Position numbers and translations under genes: made by a program. Shown one piece after another: positions 1 through 5,733 of a stretch of 21,384 nucleotides of DNA (position 1 is the stretch's first letter; every line of letters begins with the position of its first letter). The notes beneath the pieces are model-generated. The model was not told the origin of the DNA. It ran no database searches and saw only the letters and a list, made by a program, of their open reading frames with translations. Source of the stretch: a virus. Location of the stretch: IMG/VR virus record IMGVR_UViG_3300040807_000560, positions 1 through 21,384 of that record, one strand, 5' to 3'.

Positions 1-92
1 TTGAAAATACTAAAAATGGCGGCACCAGCCAGATCCGTGTTACCAGTTTTGGTACTACTGTAGACGATCTTTACGTACACTTCAAGAAGTAA
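1..92 (+). CDS. C-terminal end of an unknown phage protein (partial)
   Basis: The frame from base 3 is open to a TAA at 90-92 and encodes the last 29 residues of a protein whose start lies before the window. The visible tail ends in DDLYVHFKK. It contains a Thr/Ser/Gly-rich stretch (GGTSQIRVTSFGTTV) of the kind common in beta-rich virion proteins, but nothing identifies the family. A long inverted repeat follows 10 bases after the stop and separates it from the convergent minus-strand gene at 234. A structural role is only a guess from composition. Confidence 0.55.
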   Translation, partial: ENTKNGGTSQIRVTSFGTTVDDLYVHFKK

Positions 93-102
93 TCAAGATT
101 AA

Positions 103-170
103 CCCCTGCTAACTTTTGGAAAGTTTGAGTTTTCAAAGCTCAGTGACTTTCTCGATTTCGTTAGCAGGGG
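103..170. terminator. Long inverted repeat between convergent genes, possible bidirectional terminator or structured RNA
   Basis: CCCCTGCTAAC at 103-113 pairs perfectly with GTTAGCAGGGG at 160-170. Inside it GAAAGT (119-124) pairs with ACTTTC (146-151), and TGAG (126-129) pairs with CTCA (139-142), giving one long nested stem. It sits between a + strand stop at 92 and a minus-strand stop at 234, where a bidirectional terminator is expected. Neither side is followed by a clear T-run, so intrinsic termination is uncertain. Confidence 0.5.
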
Positions 171-233
171 CTGCTTGTAAATTACTTTATTGTGTAGGGG
201 CTATGCCCAGTCTATTAGTTACTCTTTATACTA

Positions 234-545
234 TTATTTAGTGTTATTTACGAAACCGTAAAACTTCTGAGCAGCTTCTAGTACAGCATCAGCACCAGGT
301 ACTTCTGGCATCTTGACTTCTGTTACTACTTCATCGCCGTCCTTCTTAATTGAAGTTTCAAATGCACCTAGTTTGGCGTGATAATCTTGCCAAACATTGT
401 TCTGTGCCATCTCTAGCACTTTGGTGCGGATTTCATATCCATTTTTGTTTGTTTTTACTGATGGCATTGCTGCCTTAAACATTTCGGCAATTTCTTGTGT
501 TTGCTTGAGGATGGTTTCCCCGTAAGTAGTTTCTACTTTTGACAT
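234..545 (-). CDS. Conserved small phage protein, function unknown
   Basis: This 103-residue soluble protein has a helical, charged N-terminal two thirds and ends in FYGFVNNTK. No signal peptide, membrane segment or catalytic motif is visible. The start is supported by AAGGAG a few bases upstream on the minus strand. It has its own promoter region (579-607), with both a sigma70-type and a late-type element, so it can be transcribed apart from the cluster upstream. Its length and helical character loosely recall phasin-like proteins, but no diagnostic feature supports that. I regard it as a real gene of unknown role. Confidence 0.75.
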   Translation of the reverse strand: MSKVETTYGETILKQTQEIAEMFKAAMPSVKTNKNGYEIRTKVLEMAQNNVWQDYHAKLGAFETSIKKDGDEVVTEVKMPEVPGADAVLEAAQKFYGFVNNTK

Positions 546-572
546 TGTTTTCTCCTTGTGTCTGTGTGTAGT

Positions 573-607
573 GTTACTAATGTAACGTATTATTTAGTGT
601 TTGTCAA
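573..607 (-). promoter_or_regulatory. Overlapping sigma70 and late promoters with +1 hairpin
   Basis: Reading the minus strand, TTGACA (607-602), a 17-base spacer and TACATT (584-579) form a sigma70-type promoter. The late-type motif CTAAATA (597-591) lies inside its spacer. The hairpin GTTACATTAGTAAC (586-573) begins at the start site predicted from the late motif. The -35 box also contains the TGA stop of the gene at 604-786. Motif placement is seen directly; use of either promoter is inferred. Confidence 0.6.
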
Positions 608-786
608 CCACTAACATAATCTTTTTTTGGTCTGTACCAAACTTTTTGATGATATAGTTTTGCACGAAGATTTTGTATTTCACGCTTTCCTGCATCATCT
701 GCATCTGCTTGTAGTAGAAATAGAGCTGACTCGATCAGCTCTATATCTTTTACGTTTAGTTTGAAACTTTCATTCGGTTTTGCCAT
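604..786 (-). CDS. Small conserved phage protein with KVWYRPK tail, unknown
   Basis: The product has 60 residues. Its N-terminal helix (FKLNVKDIELIESALFLLQ) is followed by a basic C-terminus containing LYHQKVWYRPKK. This layout, an acidic helix then a HQKxWYRP-like end, occurs in many small phage proteins of unknown function. The start overlaps the end of the gene at 756-923 by 31 bases in another frame, typical of this packed cluster. No enzyme motif is visible. A small DNA- or protein-binding adaptor is possible but unsupported. Confidence 0.7.
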   Translation of the reverse strand: MAKPNESFKLNVKDIELIESALFLLQADADDAGKREIQNLRAKLYHQKVWYRPKKDYVSG

Positions 787-923
787 TTCTTACTCTTTCT
801 CATACCTAGGTAATGATCAGATGGTTCGTAGTTCCATCTCTTACCGTGGTGTCCTCTTATATCTGCATAGTACATACGTAACTTAGCAATTAATTTAACA
901 AGAGGATTAGAATTGGTTTTCAT
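756..923 (-). CDS. 55-residue basic small protein, unknown
   Basis: The minus-strand ATG at 923-921 opens 55 codons to a TAA at 758-756. The product is basic and rich in Lys, Arg, Tyr and Trp, with a central segment RGHHGKRWNYEPSDHYLG. Its ATG overlaps the TGA of the upstream 17-codon gene as ATGA, a standard arrangement for translational coupling. It has only a weak Shine-Dalgarno sequence of its own, consistent with coupling. It overlaps the next gene by 31 bases. No known domain is recognised. The overlaps on both sides make it likely to be real. Confidence 0.6.
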   Translation of the reverse strand: MKTNSNPLVKLIAKLRMYYADIRGHHGKRWNYEPSDHYLGMRKSKKWQNRMKVSN

Positions 924-973
924 TTAGACTTACCGTTAATGATATCCATTTCGTCGTCAGTGTAAGGCCACAT
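920..973 (-). CDS. 17-residue micro-protein MWPYTDDEMDIINGKSK
   Basis: A minus-strand ATG at 973-971 opens 17 codons ending in TGA. The start has a strong AGGAG 7 bases upstream. It shares one base with the TAA of the preceding 36-codon gene (TAATG), and its stop overlaps the next ATG (ATGA). Very short acidic peptides with an MWPYT-like start occur in marine phages. The precise overlaps and good ribosome binding site argue that it is translated, though it could serve mainly to couple translation to the next gene. Confidence 0.5.
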   Translation of the reverse strand: MWPYTDDEMDIINGKSK

Positions 974-1083
974 TATAGTGCTCCTGCATAATGTAAACCA
1001 TTAAGGACCATAAAGCCTGCTAACAAAGACATAACTCCTATTAGGATTAAAGTAGCTTTAGCGTAATCTTTCCAACTATACAT
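973..1083 (-). CDS. 36-residue single-pass membrane peptide
   Basis: A minus-strand ATG at 1083-1081 opens 36 codons. After a short polar start (MYSWKDYAK) residues 9-30 are strongly hydrophobic (ATLILIGVMSLLAGFMVL), so a single membrane helix is expected. The start overlaps the end of the gene at 1076-1282 by 8 bases, and the stop forms TAATG with the next gene. Together with the partly hydrophobic upstream protein it suggests a membrane function for this cluster, but no family is recognised. Confidence 0.55.
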   Translation of the reverse strand: MYSWKDYAKATLILIGVMSLLAGFMVLNGLHYAGAL

Positions 1084-1282
1084 CTTCTTTGTCCTTTCTT
1101 AGCATAAGGGCTTTTGCTTCGTCATAGTATCCCATGCGAGATAGTTCAGCAGCAGCTCTTGCTCTACCTGCTGATTCGCCTAGTGCAACAGCACCAACAA
1201 AAAATGCAATTAGTGCATTTCTGAAAACGGTGCAAATTTTGCATGTAACATTATAAAAACTTGTTTGAGTAATTGCAGTCAT
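1076..1282 (-). CDS. Small membrane-linked protein of the type that accompanies DUF1127 genes
   Basis: The product has 68 residues. Residues about 20-36 (FRNALIAFFVGAVALGE) are hydrophobic and may insert in a membrane. The C-terminal half, with GRARAAAELSRMGYYDEAKALM, resembles small alphaproteobacterial proteins that often accompany DUF1127 proteins. Its ATG shares a base with the stop of the DUF1127 gene (TAATG), so the two are translationally coupled. It may have been taken from a host. The link to DUF1127 rests on pattern memory and adjacency, not on a search. Confidence 0.65.
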   Translation of the reverse strand: MTAITQTSFYNVTCKICTVFRNALIAFFVGAVALGESAGRARAAAELSRMGYYDEAKALMLRKDKEDV

Positions 1283-1491
1283 TATCTTCTCTCCTCTAGG
1301 TCATATGCAACGCTGTAGATTTCTCCACGAGCAATACCTAGATCGTTAAGTTCATGATCGCTTAGTCTAGACAGTTCTTTAATAGTTTGTCTTGCTAGTC
1401 TTTCTCTAGCCATTGATGCGTTTAGTCTTTTGAACCACTCTGCAAGTGAGTGTAGGCCAATTCTATCAGCCGTCATTATAAGTGAAGTCAT
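1282..1491 (-). CDS. DUF1127 (YjiS-like) small protein
   Basis: This 69-residue protein carries the DUF1127 signature in residues about 33-60 (TIKELSRLSDHELNDLGIARG): an Arg-rich helix, L-S-x-L-S-D-x-E-L-x-D-L-G-I and a closing arginine-glycine. DUF1127 proteins are abundant in alphaproteobacteria. Studied members bind RNA or influence phosphate and carbon metabolism and small-RNA processing. AAGGAG lies 8 bases before the chosen ATG. It is the first gene of the cluster, behind a long structured leader and a late promoter. In a phage it could mimic the host factor, but that role is inferred. Confidence 0.82.
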   Translation of the reverse strand: MTSLIMTADRIGLHSLAEWFKRLNASMARERLARQTIKELSRLSDHELNDLGIARGEIYSVAYDLEERR

Positions 1492-1656
1492 CCTTCATTC
1501 TCCTTGTGTATATGTGTATGTGTGATTGTAGGTGTCACTACCCCGGTCTCTCCCGGCGCTACCTTTGTGTGGCATAGGATATGCCCTTCATTTTTTAAGA
1601 GCTGAAGACGCTCTTGAGAATGAAAATAGTGCAGGATTACTGTCCTATTTCATCAG
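1492..1656 (-). promoter_or_regulatory. Structured 5' leader of the minus-strand small-gene cluster
   Basis: About 160 bases separate the predicted late start site (about 1651) from the DUF1127 ATG. Several hairpins are visible. GAAATAG at 1651-1645 (minus strand) pairs with CTATTTTC at 1629-1622, with one bulged base. AAGAGC/GCTCTT lies at 1597-1615 and GGCATA/TATGCC with a 3-base loop at 1571-1585. A locally GC-rich CCGG...CCGG pair lies near 1544-1556. The last 40 bases before the gene are unstructured and end in AAGGAG. This is long for this phage, so a regulatory RNA role is plausible. Confidence 0.5.
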
Positions 1657-1664
1657 TATTTATA
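1657..1664 (-). promoter_or_regulatory. Late promoter TATAAATA for the minus-strand cluster
   Basis: The minus strand reads TATAAATA exactly, the T4 late promoter consensus recognised by the gp55-type sigma factor. Five bases later, at 1651, a G begins the first leader hairpin. A TATAAT at 1685-1680 upstream could be an early -10 box but has no good -35. Confidence 0.65.
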
Positions 1665-1744
1665 CTAATATACATTCTTATTATACAAAAGTCGAGTGTT
1701 TTTTATGCAAGACTGTCATGCATTTTTTGCAATAATCATATCTC

Positions 1745-1774
1745 TTGACTTCTAAGTCAATGTATGTTTAAATA
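1745..1774 (+). promoter_or_regulatory. Palindrome and late-type promoter directly before the dehydrogenase gene
   Basis: TTGACTT (1745-1751), CT, AAGTCAA (1754-1760) is a perfect 7-base palindrome. Its left arm can act as a -35 box (TTGACT), with TTAAAT 17 bases later. TTAAATA at 1768-1774 is also a late-type motif; five bases later comes the A of the ATG at 1780. No Shine-Dalgarno sequence is present, so a late transcript would be leaderless. The palindrome could be an operator. Confidence 0.5.
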
Positions 1775-1779
1775 GTAAT

Positions 1780-2511
1780 ATGAAAATTACTATCGCAGGG
1801 TACGGATTTGTAGGCAAAGCGCACCACGAACTTTTAAAAGACAAACACAACATTACAATATATGATCCAGAATTAGGATATAAAGATTTTGGCGAGCCTG
1901 AAGCTGTTATTGTATGTGTAAGTACACCACAACGTCCAGACGGCAGTTGTGAAATGACTAACGTGTTTGAAGTTATCGATCGTTGTCCTGATGTACCTAT
2001 TTTAATTAAAAGTACAATTAGTGTAGAAGGTTGGGACATGTTAGTAGATGCATTTCCTAATCGTATGTTAAACTTCTCTCCAGAGTTCCTACGTGCAAAG
2101 ACAGCAGTTGAAGATCTACGTGCAATGAATCTAATGCTCATTGGCGGGACTAGTTGTAACTTTTGGTCACACTTGTTTAATATTAGTATTGAAGTTGCAG
2201 ATCCTAAAGAACTTATCCTAGCTAAGTATGCTCGCAACAGTTTCCTAGCACTCAAAGTTGCGTTCTTTAATCAGATGTATGACCTGTGTGATAAACTAGA
2301 TATTGAGTATGCAGCCGTTGCACACTATACAACAATGGACAATCGTATCGGCGATAGTCATAGTTTTATTACAGAAGAGAGAGGATTTGGTGGACATTGC
2401 TTTCCTAAAGATACTAACGCACTGGTAAAAACAGCAGAACGTGATAATGTTGAACTATCTATTCTAAAAGAAGCTCTGGCATATAATAACACAATTAGAA
2501 AGAATAAATAA
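1780..2511 (+). CDS. UDP-glucose/GDP-mannose dehydrogenase-family protein, short form
   Basis: The N-terminus is a Rossmann NAD-binding fold with GYGFVG (glycines 7, 9 and 12). FSPEFLR (99-105), K149 with N153 in the AKYARNSFLALK helix, and GFGGHCFPKD with C207 match the catalytic Glu, Lys/Asn and Cys of nucleotide-sugar 6-dehydrogenases. These enzymes oxidise UDP-glucose or a similar sugar twice, using NAD, to the uronic acid. At 243 residues it lacks the usual C-terminal nucleotide-sugar-binding domain of the roughly 400-450-residue enzymes. It may have a changed substrate or need a partner. The gene lacks a Shine-Dalgarno sequence and may be leaderless. The next gene starts 16 bases after its stop behind a late motif. 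Confidence 0.85.
   Translation: MKITIAGYGFVGKAHHELLKDKHNITIYDPELGYKDFGEPEAVIVCVSTPQRPDGSCEMTNVFEVIDRCPDVPILIKSTISVEGWDMLVDAFPNRMLNFSPEFLRAKTAVEDLRAMNLMLIGGTSCNFWSHLFNISIEVADPKELILAKYARNSFLALKVAFFNQMYDLCDKLDIEYAAVAHYTTMDNRIGDSHSFITEERGFGGHCFPKDTNALVKTAERDNVELSILKEALAYNNTIRKNK
2503..2510 (+). promoter_or_regulatory. Late promoter AATAAATA before the gene at 2528
   Basis: The late-type motif overlaps the last codons of the dehydrogenase gene. The predicted start at about 2516 would give a short leader beginning with the AAAGGAG ribosome binding site, 12 bases before ATG. Confidence 0.5.
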
Positions 2512-2527
2512 TTGTAAAGGAGATGTT

Positions 2528-3454
2528 ATGGGAATATTTAGTGGTGCTACAAAAGCAGTAGGTTGGTTAGGAGAAAAGTTAAACCTTAGTTGGTTAACAG
2601 GTGGAGCAGCAGGGGCAGCTCTTACTACTCCAACATCTGATATCACTGTTGAAATATCTGTGCCTGAACTATATCCTAGTCCAGGTGGACCGTTTCCTCT
2701 TCAACACCAAGGAAGTTTTACACTTAAGGTACCTGATCATAGTAAAGATCTAGGCGATATTGCTCTTAATATGGCGCAAAACTCTCTTGCTCTAGTTGAA
2801 CTAGCAATCGCAATACAAAGTATTGTTGATGAAGAAGGCGGCTTAAGAATCAAAGATCAATTAGATCCGTATCATTATCAAGTTATTAAAAATGCACTAG
2901 AAGAAAATAACGAACCTGTTCCTGAAGTTAGAGAACCTAATGCTACAGTATTAAGTGATTTAGGTGGAGAGATTACAGAAACAGGATTACTTTCAAATCT
3001 TGCAACAGCAGCTGATGCATTAGGTTCAGTTAGTCCTTTGGTAGAATCATATACATCTTTAGGCGCAGCTAAGTATAGGGTTCCTGGAAGAGTTAGTACA
3101 GGAGAGGTTGGCGCTTCCTTTGCTGATGGAAATAACCCAGAATCAGATTCCCCAATCAACGGGTTCCCTCCAGGCACAACAGCAGTTGATATGACTGTAT
3201 GGGTAAGTGGTTATTTTCCAGATTATTCATTACCTTATAAAATAATGAATTCGGCTATACAGATACAAGGGTTTATTATGCAATATGCAGTTTCTAATTT
3301 AAGAAATGCAATTGATACTGATGCTAAAGCTCTTGTACTTAAAAATTTAATGGGCGAATTTGGCAAAGAAGTTAGCGACAATGCTATCAAAGCTACAGGT
3401 AATACACCACCTGATTGGGAAGAACCTACTGGACAATCAGGAATAAGAAGCTAA
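2528..3454 (+). CDS. Probable virion protein upstream of PAAR, unknown
   Basis: The product has 308 residues. The N-terminal 35 residues are Gly/Ala-rich and partly hydrophobic (MGIFSGATKAVGWLGEKLN then TGGAAGAA). A beta-rich segment with SVPELYPSPGGPFPLQHQG, a helical middle, and a segment rich in Gly, Pro and Asn (about 190-225) follow. AAAGGAG lies 6 bases before ATG. Its stop overlaps the ATG of the PAAR gene (TAATG), so the two are made together, and a tail-tip or baseplate partner role is likely from context. I do not recognise a family. A chaperone or adaptor that loads the PAAR spike is another possibility. Confidence 0.7.
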   Translation: MGIFSGATKAVGWLGEKLNLSWLTGGAAGAALTTPTSDITVEISVPELYPSPGGPFPLQHQGSFTLKVPDHSKDLGDIALNMAQNSLALVELAIAIQSIVDEEGGLRIKDQLDPYHYQVIKNALEENNEPVPEVREPNATVLSDLGGEITETGLLSNLATAADALGSVSPLVESYTSLGAAKYRVPGRVSTGEVGASFADGNNPESDSPINGFPPGTTAVDMTVWVSGYFPDYSLPYKIMNSAIQIQGFIMQYAVSNLRNAIDTDAKALVLKNLMGEFGKEVSDNAIKATGNTPPDWEEPTGQSGIRS

Positions 3455-3735
3455 TGGCTAAAGTTGCAAGAAAAGAACAAGACATCGCAGTTGGCATTGT
3501 AAGAACAGGACGCCTAAGTGTTATTGTCAATGGCACACCTATTGCATGTGAAGGTGACTTAATTAACCCACATGCTCCTGGAGGCCCACACACTGCTAGT
3601 GTTATTGTTGGATATTGGCCTACTGTTTGGGCTGAAAACAGACAAGTAGCAAGAAAACATGATGCTACAAGTTGCGGCCATCCTATTCAAACAGGATCAT
3701 CTAACGTTTTTGTCGGTACTGACGATAACGGTTAA
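3454..3735 (+). CDS. PAAR-like tail-spike tip protein
   Basis: The chosen ATG at 3454 overlaps the preceding stop and gives 93 residues; an earlier in-frame start at 3415 would lie inside the upstream gene. PAAR proteins form the sharp cone on the gpV/VgrG-type membrane-piercing spike; T4 gp5.4 is the phage example. The signs are SVIVNGTPIACEGDLINPH, a pair of short beta repeats, late His and Cys residues (H in ARKHDATSCGHP, C in SCGH) that could hold the metal, and the ending GSSNVFVGTDDNG. The stop shares TTAA with the stop of the convergent lipase gene. Confidence 0.8.
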   Translation: MAKVARKEQDIAVGIVRTGRLSVIVNGTPIACEGDLINPHAPGGPHTASVIVGYWPTVWAENRQVARKHDATSCGHPIQTGSSNVFVGTDDNG

Positions 3736-4517
3736 GTTTGACTGTTTTCTTTTCCTTTAGCATACATTTCTAAATAGTTAATGTAGTTTGCCATTGAATG
3801 GTCTGAGAAACTATCAATTTGTCCTCTCTTTATGCCCATCCATAGTCCGCGCCACTTATCTTTGAAACGTTGCCAGCGAGTTGGCTTGCGTACATTGCCC
3901 CAACAGTTTAGATAGTGTTCTTCACCGTCGTGTTTGTATCCAATAAACCAAGGCGGAACAGTTGTAACAATGTCATTGTTGTTTACCCAACGATGATGTT
4001 TAGTTTGCATTGTATTTACATAACCTTTCCATCCTGCTCTAGGCGAGCCATATGTATAAAGTTCTTCAGCATCACGAACATTATCTTCGTAGTAACAACG
4101 AGCTGTCATAATAGTAGCCATTGCTGCTCCTAGGCTGTGTCCACAGAACCAAAGTTTTTTGTCTTTATTTTGTGTACGAGTAATATCTTCTAGTACCATA
4201 GGCCAAAGTTCGTCTACTTCTGCTTTGAATCCTCTGTGTACTCTTGACACTGTTTCTGATACTACAGGTGCTGCCTTTAGGTCAGCAGCAATATCATTAA
4301 ACTCACTTGGTTGTGTTCCACGACACGCTATAACTAGATCTTCTTTGTTCATAAAGCGATATGCCTGTGCGCCCTCCCTGTTGTAAAATTCAACAGTTGT
4401 AAACCCTAGATCTTTTACTTGCTTTTTTACTTCTTTGACGTTATCATTATACGCAATACTCGCAAGTTTAGCGAATAATAGAGAACGTTCAGGAAAACTC
4501 ATTTTTGTGATGCCCAT
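3732..4517 (-). CDS. Class 3 lipase-family alpha/beta hydrolase
   Basis: The product has 261 residues. GHSLG (126-130) gives the nucleophile S128. D182 in NNNDIVTTVPP and H196 in YKHDG complete a class 3 lipase triad, and RGTQP (66-70) matches the usual oxyanion-hole region. These enzymes hydrolyse ester bonds of acylglycerols or related lipids. No signal peptide is seen, so it acts in the cytoplasm or is carried in the virion. GAGGGG lies 5 bases before the ATG. A late promoter and a hairpin beginning at +1 lie just upstream (4541-4570). Late expression fits a role in envelope damage at lysis or in entry, which is inferred. Confidence 0.85.
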   Translation of the reverse strand: MGITKMSFPERSLLFAKLASIAYNDNVKEVKKQVKDLGFTTVEFYNREGAQAYRFMNKEDLVIACRGTQPSEFNDIAADLKAAPVVSETVSRVHRGFKAEVDELWPMVLEDITRTQNKDKKLWFCGHSLGAAMATIMTARCYYEDNVRDAEELYTYGSPRAGWKGYVNTMQTKHHRWVNNNDIVTTVPPWFIGYKHDGEEHYLNCWGNVRKPTRWQRFKDKWRGLWMGIKRGQIDSFSDHSMANYINYLEMYAKGKENSQT

Positions 4518-4540
4518 TTTAACCCCTCGTTGTTATATAG

Positions 4541-4570
4541 TGCTACTGCCCAGTAGCAAACGTATTTATA
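4541..4570 (-). promoter_or_regulatory. Late promoter TATAAATA with +1 hairpin for the lipase gene
   Basis: The minus strand reads TATAAATA at 4570-4563, then CGTTT, then GCTACTGGGCAGTAGC from 4557. That is a perfect 6-base stem with a GGGC loop, starting exactly at the predicted +1. The leader to the ATG is about 40 bases. Confidence 0.7.
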
Positions 4571-4581
4571 GTTTACATAAA

Positions 4582-4607
4582 CTAAATACTGTAACGGAGT
4601 ATTACAG
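4582..4607 (+). promoter_or_regulatory. Late promoter CTAAATA and hairpin holding the ribosome binding site
   Basis: CTAAATA (4582-4588) lies 19 bases before the ATG at 4608, back to back with the lipase promoter. CTGTAA (4589-4594) and TTACAG (4602-4607) are perfectly complementary and place CGGAG, the Shine-Dalgarno sequence, in a 7-base loop. A transcript from the predicted +1 (about 4593-4594) would lose most of the left arm, so only read-through or earlier transcripts could form the hairpin. Confidence 0.55.
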
Positions 4608-4871
4608 ATGAAAAAAAGAACCAGAAGTATACTAGAAGAATTAAACAATCTAGACCGTGCTAGAAGTAATGATCATTTGATCGAAGCTACTGGCAGTAAT
4701 ATAATTGAAAGTGCAATTAATTTACTTAATCGTATTTCAAAAACTTATGACGAAAGTACCGCTGGAGAATTAGAACGCCGCTTTATTAATAGTATTAAAT
4801 CTGGTGACCCGCAAAAATTTAAAAGAGGTCTTAAAAAAGTTATAGAGAGTAAACAAAATGATATTGAATGA
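4608..4871 (+). CDS. Small helical protein, candidate packaged head protein, unknown
   Basis: This 87-residue, highly charged and helical protein opens the operon 4608-7648. The first 30 residues (MKKRTRSILEELNNLDRARS onward) contain two possible prohead-protease sites, I-L-E at 8-10 and L-I-E|A at 24-27. The rest includes a segment ERRFINSIKSGDPQKFKRGL. The start has CGGAG 9 bases upstream. The end overlaps the nucleotidyltransferase gene by 14 bases. It resembles small conserved proteins of T4-like marine phages whose function is not known. Packaging is inferred from the N-terminus and neighbours. Confidence 0.7.
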   Translation: MKKRTRSILEELNNLDRARSNDHLIEATGSNIIESAINLLNRISKTYDESTAGELERRFINSIKSGDPQKFKRGLKKVIESKQNDIE

Positions 4872-5733
4872 AGGCGGATCAATGCCGGGCGTAGGCCCAA
4901 TTCACATTAGTGAAATTGAACCTACATTAGATGCACTAGAAAAATCTTTAGGTATAGATCTAAAGAACAATGTTCTCGGTAGTGTAGGTAAAAAAGAGTT
5001 TAGCGGCGACATAGATGTTGCAATTCAAGTAGATCCTGATAAAATTCCTGAACTTGTAAAGAAAATTGAAGCAAGTCCTTTGGTAAAAGACATTGCAAAG
5101 TCCAGTGTTATTATGACAAGTGTTGACATTGTAAATTATGATGCAAGTAAACAAACAGTAAAACCTAGAACAGGTAAAGTACAAGTAGACTTTATGCCAG
5201 GTGATCCAGGTTGGATGAAAACATACTATCATAGTCCAAGTGAAAAAGAATCAAAGTATAAAGGTGTATTCCGTAATATTATGATTGCAACTATCTGTGC
5301 AGTGTACCAAAGACAAGACTCTGAAGAAAAAATAGACGATGGTCGTGCAGTTGAAAGCGAGCGTTGGATGTGGAGTCCTGCAGACGGACTTGTAAGAATT
5401 AAGCGTACTCCTGTACCTAAAGCAAATGGACAAGGTTATACAAAGAAAAACAAAAACGAAATTATAGCACAGCCAATTCGTACTGCTCCAGAAATTGCAA
5501 AAGCATTAGGTCTAAATGGACCTGAAGATTTAAACAGTTACGAAAGTTTAAAAGCAGCAATTGAAAAGAATTATCCAGCAGAACTAGTTACAAAGATTTT
5601 AGATAGCTTTGCTGAAAACGGACAAGTTAAAGATATTGGTGTACCAGATGATCTAGTTAAACAAGAAAGTTTAGCAGACAAACAATTAAATAGAATTAAG
5701 CAGTTAACAGGATATAAACAATATGAGGTTTAA
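4858..5733 (+). CDS. Nucleotidyltransferase-fold protein (GS...DxD, hD)
   Basis: The product has 291 residues. GS (41-42) followed by DID (51-53) and V-D-F (D111) form the metal-binding signature of the DNA polymerase beta / minimal nucleotidyltransferase superfamily: GS, then DxD on one strand, then a third Asp on a neighbouring strand. Such enzymes transfer an NMP to a nucleic acid, antibiotic or protein. The C-terminal 120 residues are Lys-rich and helical, and may bind RNA or a partner. The start at 4858 overlaps the preceding gene; M9 is an alternative. It overlaps the ligase-like gene by 11 bases, which suggests a joint function. The substrate cannot be told from sequence. Confidence 0.75.
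   Translation: MILNEGGSMPGVGPIHISEIEPTLDALEKSLGIDLKNNVLGSVGKKEFSGDIDVAIQVDPDKIPELVKKIEASPLVKDIAKSSVIMTSVDIVNYDASKQTVKPRTGKVQVDFMPGDPGWMKTYYHSPSEKESKYKGVFRNIMIATICAVYQRQDSEEKIDDGRAVESERWMWSPADGLVRIKRTPVPKANGQGYTKKNKNEIIAQPIRTAPEIAKALGLNGPEDLNSYESLKAAIEKNYPAELVTKILDSFAENGQVKDIGVPDDLVKQESLADKQLNRIKQLTGYKQYEV

Noticed and set aside
198-208. Short hairpin GGGCTATGCCC after the 234-545 gene
   Set aside because: The 4-base stem without a T-run is too weak to call a terminator.
1532-1735. 67-residue plus-strand frame in the control region
   Set aside because: It lies across the structured leader and promoters of the minus-strand cluster, has no ribosome binding site and is Cys/Leu/Ser-rich.
1752-2255. 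167-residue open frame on the minus strand
   Set aside because: It is antisense to the dehydrogenase gene, which has clear catalytic motifs; the composition is not protein-like and no ribosome binding site is seen.
2878-3177. 99-residue minus-strand frame
   Set aside because: It is a shadow of the 2528 gene, with no ribosome binding site.
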